This document shows positions 23,038 to 30,553 of a DNA stretch of 32,582 nt, piece after piece. The notes beneath the pieces were generated by a model that ran no database searches, was not told the DNA's origin, and worked only from the letters and a program-made list of their open reading frames with translations. The stretch comes from Clostridiales bacterium DTU053 (lineage in GTDB: Bacteria; Bacillota; Clostridia; Oscillospirales; Acutalibacteraceae). Position 1 is the first letter of the stretch; each line of letters starts with the position of its first letter. Location of the stretch: contig LFSO01000034.1 in the NCBI GenBank assembly GCA_001512765.1, forward strand, positions 82,796 to 115,377, in the 5' to 3' direction. Position numbers and translations under genes: made by a program.

Positions 23038-24279
23038 ATGAAAGTCGCCATTATGGGTTTCGGCGTAGTTGGCTCGGGCGTCGCTGAGCTGTTTGCCAAA
23101 AATCACAACAAGATAGTATCAAGCAGCACCCAGCCTGAGCTTGAGCTGAAGTATATCCTGGATATAAAGGATTTCCCCGGCTCACCCTTTGCCGATATGA
23201 TGATAAAAGATTTCAACATTATCCTCAATGACCCCGAAGTGGGCATAGTGGTTGAAACCATGGGCGGACTAAAGCCTGCCTATGACTATGTTAGCGCCTG
23301 CCTTAAGGCAAAAAAGAGCGTTGTAACCTCAAACAAAGAGCTTGTCGCCGAAAAGGGCTATGAGCTTTTAAGCCTTGCCAAAGAGAACGGCGTAAACTTC
23401 CTTTTTGAGGCAAGCGTCGGCGGCGGCATTCCGATTATCCGCCCCATAAGCCAGTGCCTTGCCGCTAACGAGATTGACGAGATAGCGGGCATACTCAACG
23501 GAACCACAAACTTTATACTCACAAAGATGTTTAAAGAGGGCATGAGCTTTGGCGACGCGCTGAAGCTCGCTCAGGAAAACGGCTATGCGGAGAGCAACCC
23601 CGCGGCCGATATAGAGGGCACCGACGCCTGCAGAAAAATCTGCATACTCGCGTCCCTCGCCTTCGGAAAGCATGTTTACCCCGAAGAAGTCTACACAGAG
23701 GGCATTACCAAAATCACAACCGAAGATGTGGATTACGCAAAGAACTGGGGCGGCGTCGTGAAGCTCATCGCCAGAGCCGGAAGGCTCGAAAACGGCAAAA
23801 TCTTTGCCCTTGTAAGCCCCGCCTTTGTTAAGAGCTCAAGCCAGCTCGCCTCCGTTGACGATGTGTTCAACGCCATTCTCGTAAGAGGCGACGCGACAGG
23901 AGATGTGGTATTCTACGGCAGGGGAGCGGGCAAAATGCCCACAGCCAGCGCCGTTGTTGCCGATGTCATCGACTGCGCAAAGCACGCCGTGTCAAAGAAG
24001 GTTTTCGGCTGGGAGGACGGCATCCCGAATTATGTTGTTGACTACACCAGCCTCCCCGTATCCCTTTATGTCAGAGTCAGCGCGGTGGGCAACACTTCTG
24101 AGATAAAGAAGGAGCTTGAAAGCAAGATTCCCGGCATAAATTATCTTGTCAGAAGCGCCTCTCCCGCAAACGAGTTCGCGTTCGTAACCCCCGAGATGCC
24201 CGAGAATGAAATCAGAGAGAAGCTCACAGAAATAAACGGTATCAGCATAATAAATACAATCAGAATTACCGATTATTAA
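23038..24279 (+). CDS. hom: Homoserine dehydrogenase
   Basis: A 413-residue cytoplasmic enzyme reducing aspartate semialdehyde to homoserine, for threonine and methionine synthesis. The NAD(P)-binding motif GFGVVGSG is at residues 7-14. VTSNKELVA, ASVGGGIPII and the long catalytic segment ILNGTTNFILTKM... AESNPAADIEGTDACRKICILA carry the conserved Glu, Asp and Lys residues. Residues of about 340-413 form an ACT domain (LYVRVSAVGN...), as in feedback-controlled enzymes; threonine is the usual inhibitor. The start has AGGGGG upstream. Aspartate kinase follows after 76 bases, so the two probably share a transcript. Thr synthase and homoserine kinase are not in the window. Confidence 0.96.
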   Translation: MKVAIMGFGVVGSGVAELFAKNHNKIVSSSTQPELELKYILDIKDFPGSPFADMMIKDFNIILNDPEVGIVVETMGGLKPAYDYVSACLKAKKSVVTSNKELVAEKGYELLSLAKENGVNFLFEASVGGGIPIIRPISQCLAANEIDEIAGILNGTTNFILTKMFKEGMSFGDALKLAQENGYAESNPAADIEGTDACRKICILASLAFGKHVYPEEVYTEGITKITTEDVDYAKNWGGVVKLIARAGRLENGKIFALVSPAFVKSSSQLASVDDVFNAILVRGDATGDVVFYGRGAGKMPTASAVVADVIDCAKHAVSKKVFGWEDGIPNYVVDYTSLPVSLYVRVSAVGNTSEIKKELESKIPGINYLVRSASPANEFAFVTPEMPENEIREKLTEINGISIINTIRITDY

Positions 24280-24355
24280 TGAGGCGAATATCATATATTT
24301 TTTAGTAAGACAGTCTATTCCGAGAAAAGCTCGGATTAAATAATGGAGGAGTATT

Positions 24356-25570
24356 ATGGCACTGATTGTTCAGAAATTCGGCGGAAGCTCCGTTGCTAAT
24401 GCCGATAGAGTCAGGAATGTTGCCAGCATCATTACGGACACTTACAAGGCCGGAAACGAAGTCGTCGTAGTCGTTTCCGCCCAGGGCGACACCACTGACG
24501 AGCTTATCGACAAGGCTAAAGAGATTTCGGCTAAGCCTCCCAAGAGAGAGATGGATATGCTTTTAGCCTCCGGAGAGCAAATCTCCATAGCCCTGGTTGC
24601 TATGGCAATTAGGGAAATGGGCTATCCCGCTGTTTCCTTGCTTGGATGGCAGGCAGGAGTCCTCACCAGCTCGGATTACGGCTCAGCAAGAATCAAGAGC
24701 GTCAACACAACCAGAATCAAAGCAGAGCTTGCCAAGGGCAATATTGTTATCGTGGCAGGTTTCCAGGGAATCAATAAGTACGACGATGTCACCACCCTCG
24801 GCAGAGGCGGCTCCGACACCAGCGCGGTAGCGTTGGCGGCAGCCCTCCATGCTGATAAGTGCCAGATTTTCACCGATGTTGACGGCGTCTACACAGCCGA
24901 CCCGAGAAAGGTAAAAGACGCAATTAAGCTCGACGAAATAACATACGACGAAATGCTCGAGCTGGCGACACTTGGCGCGCAGGTTCTCAATAACCGTTCC
25001 GTGGAAATGGCTAAGAAATACAATGTTGAATTAGAGGTGCTCTCAAGCCTTACAAGGCAGCCGGGTACAATGGTCAAGGAGGTTGTTAATATGGAAAAAA
25101 TGCTTGTCAGAGGCGTTACAAAAGATGTAAATGTTGCCCGCATTTCTATTACCGAGGTTCCCGATGTTCCCGGTATAGCATTCAAAATCTTCAGCAAGCT
25201 GGCAGCTAAGAATATCAATGTGGACATTATCCTTCAGTCGGTCGGCAGAGAGGGCACAAAGGACATAGCCTTCACAGTATCCAAGGATAATGCTGACCTT
25301 GCAATTGAGGTTCTCAAGACTTCAATAGCCGAAATCAACCCCGACAATGTAAAGCTTGATACAGGAATCGCAAAGGTATCGGTAGTCGGCGCGGGCATGG
25401 AGACCCACCCCGGCGCGGCAGCCAAGATGTTCGAGGCTCTTTATGAGAGAAACATCAACATCCAGATGATTTCAACCAGCGAGATTAAGATTTCGGTTCT
25501 TATCGACGCCGAATACGCCGACGAGGCAGTAGCCGCAATCCACGCAAAGTTTCTGCCTCCCGTTGAATAA
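24356..25570 (+). CDS. lysC: Aspartate kinase
   Basis: A 404-residue cytoplasmic kinase phosphorylating aspartate, the entry step to Lys, Thr and Met. The kinase core begins IVQKFGGSSVAN (KFGGSS at 7-12) and includes GRGGSDTSAVALAAAL and CQIFTDVDGVYTADPR. Two ACT domains follow, about 265-335 (ISITEVPDVPGIAFKIF) and 340-404 (VSVVGAGMETHPGAAAKMF), the regulatory part of the LysC type. The alpha/beta-subunit internal start common in Bacillus may exist but is not distinctive here. GGAGGAG lies four to five bases before the ATG. It is downstream of hom and ends at a strong terminator. Confidence 0.96.
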   Translation: MALIVQKFGGSSVANADRVRNVASIITDTYKAGNEVVVVVSAQGDTTDELIDKAKEISAKPPKREMDMLLASGEQISIALVAMAIREMGYPAVSLLGWQAGVLTSSDYGSARIKSVNTTRIKAELAKGNIVIVAGFQGINKYDDVTTLGRGGSDTSAVALAAALHADKCQIFTDVDGVYTADPRKVKDAIKLDEITYDEMLELATLGAQVLNNRSVEMAKKYNVELEVLSSLTRQPGTMVKEVVNMEKMLVRGVTKDVNVARISITEVPDVPGIAFKIFSKLAAKNINVDIILQSVGREGTKDIAFTVSKDNADLAIEVLKTSIAEINPDNVKLDTGIAKVSVVGAGMETHPGAAAKMFEALYERNINIQMISTSEIKISVLIDAEYADEAVAAIHAKFLPPVE

Positions 25571-25580
25571 TTAAATACTG

Positions 25581-25607
25581 AAAGGCAGGCTAAGCCTGCC
25601 TTTTTTT
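25581..25607 (+). terminator. Terminator of the hom-lysC unit
   Basis: GGCAGGC (25584-25590) and GCCTGCC (25594-25600) pair around TAA, followed by seven T. Confidence 0.95.
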
Positions 25608-25649
25608 GTGTCCCGAAAGCGCTGGCATTTTCTGCGGGGTAAAAAACTC

Positions 25650-25678
25650 TTGCTAATTTTGTCAGTTTAGTGTAATCT
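25650..25678 (+). promoter_or_regulatory. Promoter of the lipoprotein gene
   Basis: TTGCTA (25650-25655) and TAATCT (25673-25678) are 17 bases apart. The predicted start near 25685 coincides with a possible upstream GTG, ruling that out as a translation start. Confidence 0.6.
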
Positions 25679-25723
25679 AATATTGTGAGCTTTGCACAGA
25701 ATAAGAAATTGGGAATGAGGAAA

Positions 25724-26644
25724 ATGAAAAAAGCAATCACAGTTTTCTGCATCGTACTGATGGCTCTCAGCGTTGTTTTTCTGGTATCCTGCGCAAAAGA
25801 CAAAAATGATGATATTGTCAGGACCACCATCCCCCGTACCACCCTTCCCGGTGAGGACGAGACGGACGAGTCCGACGAATATATTATAGTAACAAACGAA
25901 AACGGCGAGACCGTTACAGACGAGGCAGGTCAGCCCGTAACCGAAATCCCTTCTAAACAGCAGGACCCCTCCGACCCCGACTCCGGTCAGCAGCCCGGTG
26001 AAACCACAACCAAAAAGTCAGATGCCGGTACGCCGAATCAAGGCGGCAATAACAACGGCAATAACGGCGGCAACAATGGCGGCGGCTTAGATCAGGGTCC
26101 CAAGGCTGTAAGGGACGCCATCTCTATTCTCCAGAGCGGCAGGTTCTACATGAAGGGCAGTGCCTATGACGGCAAAGAAACCACTCCCATGAAGGTTGCC
26201 ATCTCCGGCAAGAATATGTATATGGAAACCACCATGCAGGGCATGAATATAGCCATGCTGACCCTTGACGGCACCATATATCTTATCAATCCCTCAAAGG
26301 GAGCTTACTGGAAGCCCACAAAAGTTTTCCTTAAACAAATGGGCATGGACGAGCTTACCCCGCCCGATTTCGGCAGCACAACCGACAAGAGCAAGTATAA
26401 GGGCTCTGAGGAAGGCGTACTTAACGGCAAAAAGATGACATGCTATGTTTATGAGGATACAGAGGGCTACAGCAAGTGGTACACCGACTCCTCAGGCAAG
26501 GTTGTCGCCTTTGAAGCCTATAAAACGGACGGTAAGCTTGACTCAAGAATGACCTTTGAGGAGCTGAGCGCAGCAATTCCCGACGGTCTGCTTGATAACC
26601 CCGAAAAAAGATACAAAAAGGGCAGCATAAACATCTTCTTCTAA
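25724..26644 (+). CDS. Lipoprotein with low-complexity linker and LolA/LppX-like C-terminal domain
   Basis: A 306-residue exported lipoprotein of unknown function. The signal peptide ends in a lipobox with Cys23 (FLVSC|AKDKND). An acidic Thr/Glu/Asp segment and a Gln/Pro/Asn/Gly-rich linker (NNNGNNGGNNGGG near 110-125) act as a wall-spanning stalk. Residues of about 130-306 form a beta-rich domain (RFYMKGSAYDG..., MKVAISGKNMYMETTMQGMNIAMLTLDGTIYLI) that resembles the half-barrel of LolA/LppX-type lipid-binding lipoproteins; this is fold inference only. Start choice is between ATG 25715 and ATG 25724; the latter has GGGA and GAGG upstream, though closely spaced. The dehydrogenase gene follows after 16 bases. 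Confidence 0.7.
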   Translation: MKKAITVFCIVLMALSVVFLVSCAKDKNDDIVRTTIPRTTLPGEDETDESDEYIIVTNENGETVTDEAGQPVTEIPSKQQDPSDPDSGQQPGETTTKKSDAGTPNQGGNNNGNNGGNNGGGLDQGPKAVRDAISILQSGRFYMKGSAYDGKETTPMKVAISGKNMYMETTMQGMNIAMLTLDGTIYLINPSKGAYWKPTKVFLKQMGMDELTPPDFGSTTDKSKYKGSEEGVLNGKKMTCYVYEDTEGYSKWYTDSSGKVVAFEAYKTDGKLDSRMTFEELSAAIPDGLLDNPEKRYKKGSINIFF

Positions 26645-26660
26645 TGAAGGAAAATGGCTT

Positions 26661-27389
26661 ATGAGGACAGCACTTGTTACGGGCGGCGGCAGAGGCATAG
26701 GCGCGGCAGTGGCGCGCGCTTTGTGCCATGAAGGCTATGCCGTCGCGGTCAATTGCAATAAATCTTACGATGAGGCTCTGCGCTTGTCCGCAGAGCTTAA
26801 TTCCTGCGGTTTTGTGACGAAGGTTTTCCGCTGCGATGTCACCTCCCCCGATGAGGTAAAGCGGATGTTTGAAGATATTGAAAGGGAGCTATCCCCCGTC
26901 TCCGTGCTTGTGAACAACGCGGGAGCGGCTCAGCAGAAGCTTTTCTGCGACATTACCGACAAGGATTTTCAGGACATCCTATCCGTAAACCTTACTGGAG
27001 CCTTTAACTGCATCAGAGAGGCTTTGCCCTATATGATAAGGGAAAAGAAAGGCTCCATAATAAACATCGCCTCCATGTGGGGGCAGGTGGGAGCCTCCTG
27101 CGAGGTGCATTATTCCGCCGCGAAGGCGGGGCTTATCGGTCTTACAAAGGCTCTGGCGAAAGAGGTGGCGCCGAGCGGCATCAGGGTCAACTGCGTGTCC
27201 CCCGGAGCAATTTTCACCGATATGCTCCCGCAGGATAAGGAAACAATTGACAGACTAAAAGAGGAAATCCCGCTGGGGTATATAGGCAGTCCCGAGGATG
27301 TGGCAAATCTGGTCGCCTTCCTTGCCTCGGAAAAGGCGTCCTATATAACGGGACAGGTAATAGGCGTAAACGGCGGAATGGTAATTTAA
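26661..27389 (+). CDS. Short-chain dehydrogenase/reductase, FabG-like
   Basis: A 242-residue cytoplasmic NAD(P)-dependent oxidoreductase. The cofactor motif GGGRGIG (residues 8-14), the structural NNAG (about 89-92), the catalytic Ser in IINIASMWGQ and YSAAKAG (Tyr and Lys of the YxxxK pair) and the C-terminal ITGQVIGVNGG are all intact. It resembles 3-oxoacyl-ACP reductase, but many SDRs of this look act on other substrates and no fatty-acid genes are adjacent, so no symbol is given. The MWG after the catalytic Ser differs from the usual VVG/GNFG. GAAGGAAAA lies upstream of the ATG. It shares a transcript with the lipoprotein and ends at a terminator. Confidence 0.88.
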   Translation: MRTALVTGGGRGIGAAVARALCHEGYAVAVNCNKSYDEALRLSAELNSCGFVTKVFRCDVTSPDEVKRMFEDIERELSPVSVLVNNAGAAQQKLFCDITDKDFQDILSVNLTGAFNCIREALPYMIREKKGSIINIASMWGQVGASCEVHYSAAKAGLIGLTKALAKEVAPSGIRVNCVSPGAIFTDMLPQDKETIDRLKEEIPLGYIGSPEDVANLVAFLASEKASYITGQVIGVNGGMVI

Positions 27390-27395
27390 TAAACA

Positions 27396-27432
27396 AACCC
27401 CATACAGCAAATACTGTATGGGGTTAATTTTT
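27396..27432 (+). terminator. Terminator after the SDR gene
   Basis: AACCCCATACAG (27396-27407) and CTGTATGGGGTT (27414-27425) form a 12-bp stem with a six-base loop, then AATTTTTG. Confidence 0.9.
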
Positions 27433-27437
27433 GTTAA

Positions 27438-27467
27438 TTGACTAACGAACTTATGTCGTGATATTAT
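27438..27467 (+). promoter_or_regulatory. Promoter of the membrane-protein pair
   Basis: TTGACT (27438-27443) and TATTAT (27462-27467), 18 bases apart, with an upstream TG (extended -10). Confidence 0.65.
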
Positions 27468-27487
27468 TTAAAAGTATTCTAAACTCA

Positions 27488-27505
27488 GCCGCCTGATAAG
27501 GCGGC
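27488..27505 (+). other. Hairpin just before the ribosome site
   Basis: GCCGCC and GGCGGC pair around TGATAA, ending a few bases before GAGGTG. It could stabilise the 5' end or modulate initiation. Confidence 0.5.
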
Positions 27506-27520
27506 GCAGCGAGGTGCGAG

Positions 27521-28303
27521 ATGACAGATTTTAAAGAAGCTGGCTTTATGTATGCCATGGGCTTGGTTGTTGCCGTAATTGTTGTGGCTCAGGCTGTTTT
27601 CTTCCTTGTCAAGGCATGGAGAAGGGGCAAGGAGCTGGGCATTACGGTAAAGGACATGAAAAACACGGTAGTTACAAGCGTAATGTTCTCCATAACTCCC
27701 GCTCTTTCAATAGTGGCGACGGTGGTCGCCCTTGCGGGAGCCTTGGGATTGGTACTCCCTTGGGTCAGAACGCTTATTATAGGAAATATCAGCTTTGAAA
27801 CCGCCGCTGCCTCCGCCGCCATGGAGGCGTACGGACTGGGCGGACTTACAAGCGAGGTCACAGACCCCGAGGTTTTCAGCGCCATAGCATGGGTTATGAC
27901 CCTCGGCAGTATGCTGCCTCTTGTAATTATCCCGATTTTCCTTAAAAGGATTCAAAAGAAGATGGGCAAGGCTCTCTCTAAGGACACAAAATGGGCGGAT
28001 GTCATTTCCTCCGCCGCCTTTGTGGGTCTTATCTGTGCCTTTGTGGGCAGAGCTATACTGGGTCAAGGCAATGTGGATGTAAGCCCAGAGGTCTTAACCG
28101 ACGGCGCGGGCGTACTCTCCGTCACAGCCCTTGTTTTCTCGGTTCTCTTTATGATTATCCTTCAAAAAATCGCCGACAAAAAGCAGCTCAAATGGCTTGA
28201 CGCCTTCGCTATGCCTATAAGCATGTTTGCCGCCATGGGCGTGGTGATTCTGGTTTCACAGCTCCTGCCGCCCGAGATTGCGTTCCTTGAGTGGAGGGGT
28301 TAA
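27521..28303 (+). CDS. DUF5058-like polytopic membrane protein
   Basis: A 260-residue membrane protein with about seven hydrophobic segments (roughly 9-30, 48-75, 75-95, 123-142, 165-182, 198-215, 230-252). I associate it with the DUF5058 family of Clostridia, of unknown function. MFSITPALSIVATVVAL and the paired GLGGLTSEVTDPE loop are the most distinctive parts. Gly/Ala/Pro-rich helices and the obligate-looking partner suggest a transporter subunit; there is no ATPase in the operon, so a secondary carrier or permease-like pair would fit. The start has GAGGTG six bases upstream. The partner gene follows, with a micro-ORF in the 43-base gap. Confidence 0.65.
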   Translation: MTDFKEAGFMYAMGLVVAVIVVAQAVFFLVKAWRRGKELGITVKDMKNTVVTSVMFSITPALSIVATVVALAGALGLVLPWVRTLIIGNISFETAAASAAMEAYGLGGLTSEVTDPEVFSAIAWVMTLGSMLPLVIIPIFLKRIQKKMGKALSKDTKWADVISSAAFVGLICAFVGRAILGQGNVDVSPEVLTDGAGVLSVTALVFSVLFMIILQKIADKKQLKWLDAFAMPISMFAAMGVVILVSQLLPPEIAFLEWRG

Positions 28304-28305
28304 AG

Positions 28306-28350
28306 ATGAAAGAAACCAAGATTTTAAAGAAAGGCAGTGAGCTGAAATGA
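28306..28350 (+). CDS. 14-residue micro-ORF, possible translational coupler
   Basis: This ORF begins with ATG three bases after the previous stop and has a strong GGAGGGG site six bases upstream. It encodes MKETKILKKGSELK and stops in an ATGA overlap with the next start codon at 28347. The downstream gene itself has only a weak ribosome site, so ribosomes finishing here may re-initiate there. The peptide itself may have no function. Conservation of the start and overlap would decide. Confidence 0.45.
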   Translation: MKETKILKKGSELK

Positions 28351-29009
28351 AAAAAGTAAAGGATTACAACGAGTCCATCCATTTTTACGGCAGGCTGTGG
28401 ATGGTTTTCATTCTTATAGTATTTATAGGCGTTCCTCTCTCCATGTGCGTTTACTACAACGCTTGGCCAAAGCCCGCCGCGGTTTTAAAGGGACTTCTCC
28501 CCATAGCCATGTTCTACTATCCCACCGCTGTTGTGGAGGTTCTGACTTACGCGCCGCTGCTGGGAACGGGCGGCATGTATCTCAGCTTCATTACGGGCGA
28601 CATATCTAACCTCAAGCTCCCCTGCGCCATAGCTGCCATGAACGCCGCTAAGGTAAAGCCCAACAGCGAGGAGGGCGAGATAATTTCCACAATCTCAATC
28701 GCAGCCTCATCGATTGCCACAATAGTAATAGTAGCGGTCTGCGTATTTTTCCTGAGACCCATTATCCCCATAATCACGGACGAAAGCTCTATTTTCGCTC
28801 CCGCCTTCTCTCAGGTTCTGCCCGCGCTGTTCGGCTCCATCCTGACAGCGTATCTGCTTAAGTACCCCAAGACGGTCGTAGCCCCCCTTGCGGTCATACT
28901 GATAATTCTCATCTTTGCGGGACAGATGTCGGTGGGAATTCTTATCCCCATCGGAGTCGTGGTAGCGATTCTCGCAGCCCATTTAATGTATAAAAAGAAT
29001 CTTATATAG
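28347..29009 (+). CDS. Partner polytopic membrane protein of unknown function
   Basis: A 220-residue protein with about six membrane spans (near 17-36, 48-66, 70-85, 113-140, 155-172, 178-215). MFYYPTAVVEVLTYAPLLGTGGMYLSFITGDISNLKLPCAIAAM is the most distinctive stretch (quoted in parts: YYPTAVVEVLTYAP, GTGGMYLSFITGD, LPCAIAAM). The charged MKKVKDYNES head is cytoplasmic. It probably forms a complex with the DUF5058-like protein encoded just upstream. No energy-coupling domain is present in either. The ribosome site (AAAGGCAGTGAG) is poorly spaced, and the start overlaps the micro-ORF stop. No convincing terminator follows; a GCAG/CTGC hairpin near 29009 is weak. Confidence 0.6.
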   Translation: MKKVKDYNESIHFYGRLWMVFILIVFIGVPLSMCVYYNAWPKPAAVLKGLLPIAMFYYPTAVVEVLTYAPLLGTGGMYLSFITGDISNLKLPCAIAAMNAAKVKPNSEEGEIISTISIAASSIATIVIVAVCVFFLRPIIPIITDESSIFAPAFSQVLPALFGSILTAYLLKYPKTVVAPLAVILIILIFAGQMSVGILIPIGVVVAILAAHLMYKKNLI

Positions 29010-29209
29010 CAGGACATACATCTGCAATATTTTCGCAACAATCTCAAAGCCCTTTGTCAATTTACGACTATTTTCATGTAGGAAATGGATTAGTAATCTG
29101 ACTTTTTTCCAAATAAGCAAGATAAAAGGGTAAAAATATTATCAAAATGCAACAAATTTTACATGATGTTTGCATACTTGTAAACTTTTACAACTTTGGC
29201 GCAATTCTA

Positions 29210-29238
29210 TTGAATTTTAAAATTGCTTGTGCTAATCT
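29210..29238 (+). promoter_or_regulatory. Sigma-A promoter of the twin micro-peptide transcript
   Basis: TTGAAT (29210-29215) and TAATCT (29233-29238) with 17-base spacing and an upstream TG (extended -10). The leader of about 60 bases carries a GGAT/ATCC hairpin near 29256-29275. The rest of 29010-29209 is AT-rich with nothing else I can support. Confidence 0.7.
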
Positions 29239-29307
29239 TTAGTTGTAAGAATTGGTGGGGATTTTATCCATCCGCCAAAAGGGTAATACATTTAAGGAGG
29301 TGTAGGC

Positions 29308-29418
29308 ATGTGCTTTGATTTTGCTGCATTGATCCAGGCTATCGTTGATTTCTTCGAACTTCTTCAGGAGTTCCTTAACAGGCTTAAGGGTATTATAGAC
29401 GACAGCGAAGAAGAGTAA
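29308..29418 (+). CDS. 36-residue amphipathic peptide (micro-peptide 1)
   Basis: This small gene encodes a peptide starting MCFDFAALIQAIVDFFELL and ending with the acidic tail DDSEEE. The first 30 residues would form one amphipathic helix, with Phe/Leu/Ile on one face and Asp14, Glu17, Glu21, Arg25 and Lys27 on the other. Net charge is about -7. The ribosome site is a full-length AAGGAGGTG five bases before ATG, close to the ideal anti-16S match, so translation should be strong. It has no signal peptide. It has its own promoter and lies 67 bases before a second peptide gene that shares the FDFA beginning. Function is unknown. A phenol-soluble-modulin-like surfactant, leaderless bacteriocin or membrane-associating regulator are candidates. 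Confidence 0.7.
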   Translation: MCFDFAALIQAIVDFFELLQEFLNRLKGIIDDSEEE

Positions 29419-29485
29419 TTATAAAGCCTGAAGAAAACTTTTAAGCTGACGCATCCATCTAGATTTGAAAGTGAGGTGCAAAAGG

Positions 29486-29566
29486 ATGTTCGATTTTGCA
29501 ATCATCGCTGATTTCATTAAGGGATTACTCGAGATCTTCAAAAGAGTTTATGATCTGTTTGCCTAA
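29486..29566 (+). CDS. 26-residue amphipathic peptide (micro-peptide 2)
   Basis: This gene encodes 26 residues starting MFDFAIIADFIKGLLEIF and ending YDLFA. It shares the FDFA start, length class and helical pattern with micro-peptide 1: hydrophobic residues alternate with Asp9, Lys12, Glu16, Lys19, Arg20 and Asp23. Net charge is about -1, unlike the strongly acidic first peptide, so the two could form a complementary pair. GAGGTG lies seven bases before the ATG. A terminator follows 13 bases after the stop, so the transcript encodes only these two peptides. No cysteine, export signal or double-glycine leader is seen. Confidence 0.7.
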   Translation: MFDFAIIADFIKGLLEIFKRVYDLFA

Positions 29567-29579
29567 TTAGTTTTAATAT

Positions 29580-29612
29580 AAAAAGCCGCCAAACGGCGGT
29601 TTTTTATTTTTT
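29580..29612 (+). terminator. Terminator of the micro-peptide transcript
   Basis: CCGCC (29586-29590) and GGCGG (29595-29599) around AAAC, flanked by A and then T runs (TTTTTTATTTTTT). Confidence 0.9.
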
Positions 29613-29643
29613 ATGGGACCTTTTTTATGCCGCCCAAATATGC

Positions 29644-29649
29644 TACAAT
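29644..29649 (+). promoter_or_regulatory. Extended -10 promoter of the HAD phosphatase
   Basis: TACAAT preceded by ATGC (extended -10). The -35 region is only T-rich. The predicted start near 29656 lies after the long-frame ATG at 29627, supporting the TTG start at 29678. Confidence 0.5.
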
Positions 29650-29677
29650 TGTTAAAAAGCAATTAGGGGGAAAAACC

Positions 29678-30523
29678 TTGAACTCAAAGCCTATAGTCGC
29701 CATAATGTATGACTTTGACAAAACCCTCTCTCCCGGCAATATGCAGGATTACGCCTTTATTCCCGGCATCGGCAAGACTGCCGATGAGTTTTGGCGCCTT
29801 TGCAAGGAGTATGAAACGGCTAACAACATGGACCCGATTCTTGCCTATATGTACTACATGGTAAAGTCCAGCCGCGGCAAAATGCTCATCACAAGGGAGA
29901 TTTTCAGGAAACTGGGGGAGAGTGTAGATTTCTTTGACGGAGTTGAAACATGGTTCGAGAGGGTCAACAGTTTTGGCGAGAGTTTGGGACTTACGGTTGA
30001 ACACTACATAATCTCATCAGGGCTTAAAGAGATTATCGAGGGCACAAAGATAGCAAAGCACTTTAAAAGGATTTACGCCGCCGAGTTCTGCTATGACGAG
30101 GAGCAGGTGCCCATTTGGCCCGCCATGGCGGTAAACTATACCAGTAAAACCCAGTTTTTGTACCGCATAAACAAGGGCGTTCTGGATGTCACCGACCACG
30201 ACAGTCTGAACCGCTACACCACCGACAGCAAGCGAAGGGTCCCCTTTAAAAATATGATATACATAGGCGACGGCTACACCGATGTGCCATGCATGAAGCT
30301 GTGCAAGGTAAACGGCGGTCACTCAATAGCGGTTTACCAGAACGATGACAGAAAGATTGTAAACGAGCTGATAGAGCAGGGCAGGGTGGATTTGGTCGCC
30401 CCCGCGGACTACAGCGAAGGCAGCGAATTGGAGTCCAAGGTTTTCAGAATATTGGAGCAGATTAAGACATACAACGCGGTATTAAAGCTGCACCTTAAAG
30501 ACATGGATGACGCTAAAGCATAA
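29678..30523 (+). CDS. HAD-superfamily phosphatase
   Basis: A 281-residue cytoplasmic hydrolase of the haloacid-dehalogenase fold. Motif I is YDFDKT with Asp12 as nucleophile and Asp14 as acid/base, motif II is IISSGL (Ser near 119-121), and motif III is YIGDGYTDVPCM with the metal-binding Asp. A helical cap lies between motif I and II. It resembles the SerB/HAD-IB group, but the substrate is not readable. The TTG start is chosen because TTAGGGGG lies seven bases upstream and the apparent transcript begins after the alternative ATG. It is monocistronic, convergent with the Crp/Fnr gene, and they share a bidirectional terminator. Confidence 0.88.
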   Translation: MNSKPIVAIMYDFDKTLSPGNMQDYAFIPGIGKTADEFWRLCKEYETANNMDPILAYMYYMVKSSRGKMLITREIFRKLGESVDFFDGVETWFERVNSFGESLGLTVEHYIISSGLKEIIEGTKIAKHFKRIYAAEFCYDEEQVPIWPAMAVNYTSKTQFLYRINKGVLDVTDHDSLNRYTTDSKRRVPFKNMIYIGDGYTDVPCMKLCKVNGGHSIAVYQNDDRKIVNELIEQGRVDLVAPADYSEGSELESKVFRILEQIKTYNAVLKLHLKDMDDAKA

Positions 30524-30553
30524 AAAGGCCTCAGCCAAAGCTGAGGTTTTTAT
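30522..30553. terminator. Bidirectional terminator
   Basis: CCTCAGC (30529-30535) and GCTGAGG (30540-30546) around CAAA, with AAAAA before and TTTTTATTTTTT after. It serves the HAD gene and the convergent Crp/Fnr gene. Confidence 0.9.

Noticed and set aside
29627..29677. Upstream ATG extension of the HAD phosphatase
   Set aside because: It lies before the probable transcription start, has no ribosome site and the residues precede the normal N-terminus; the TTG with AGGGGG is better.
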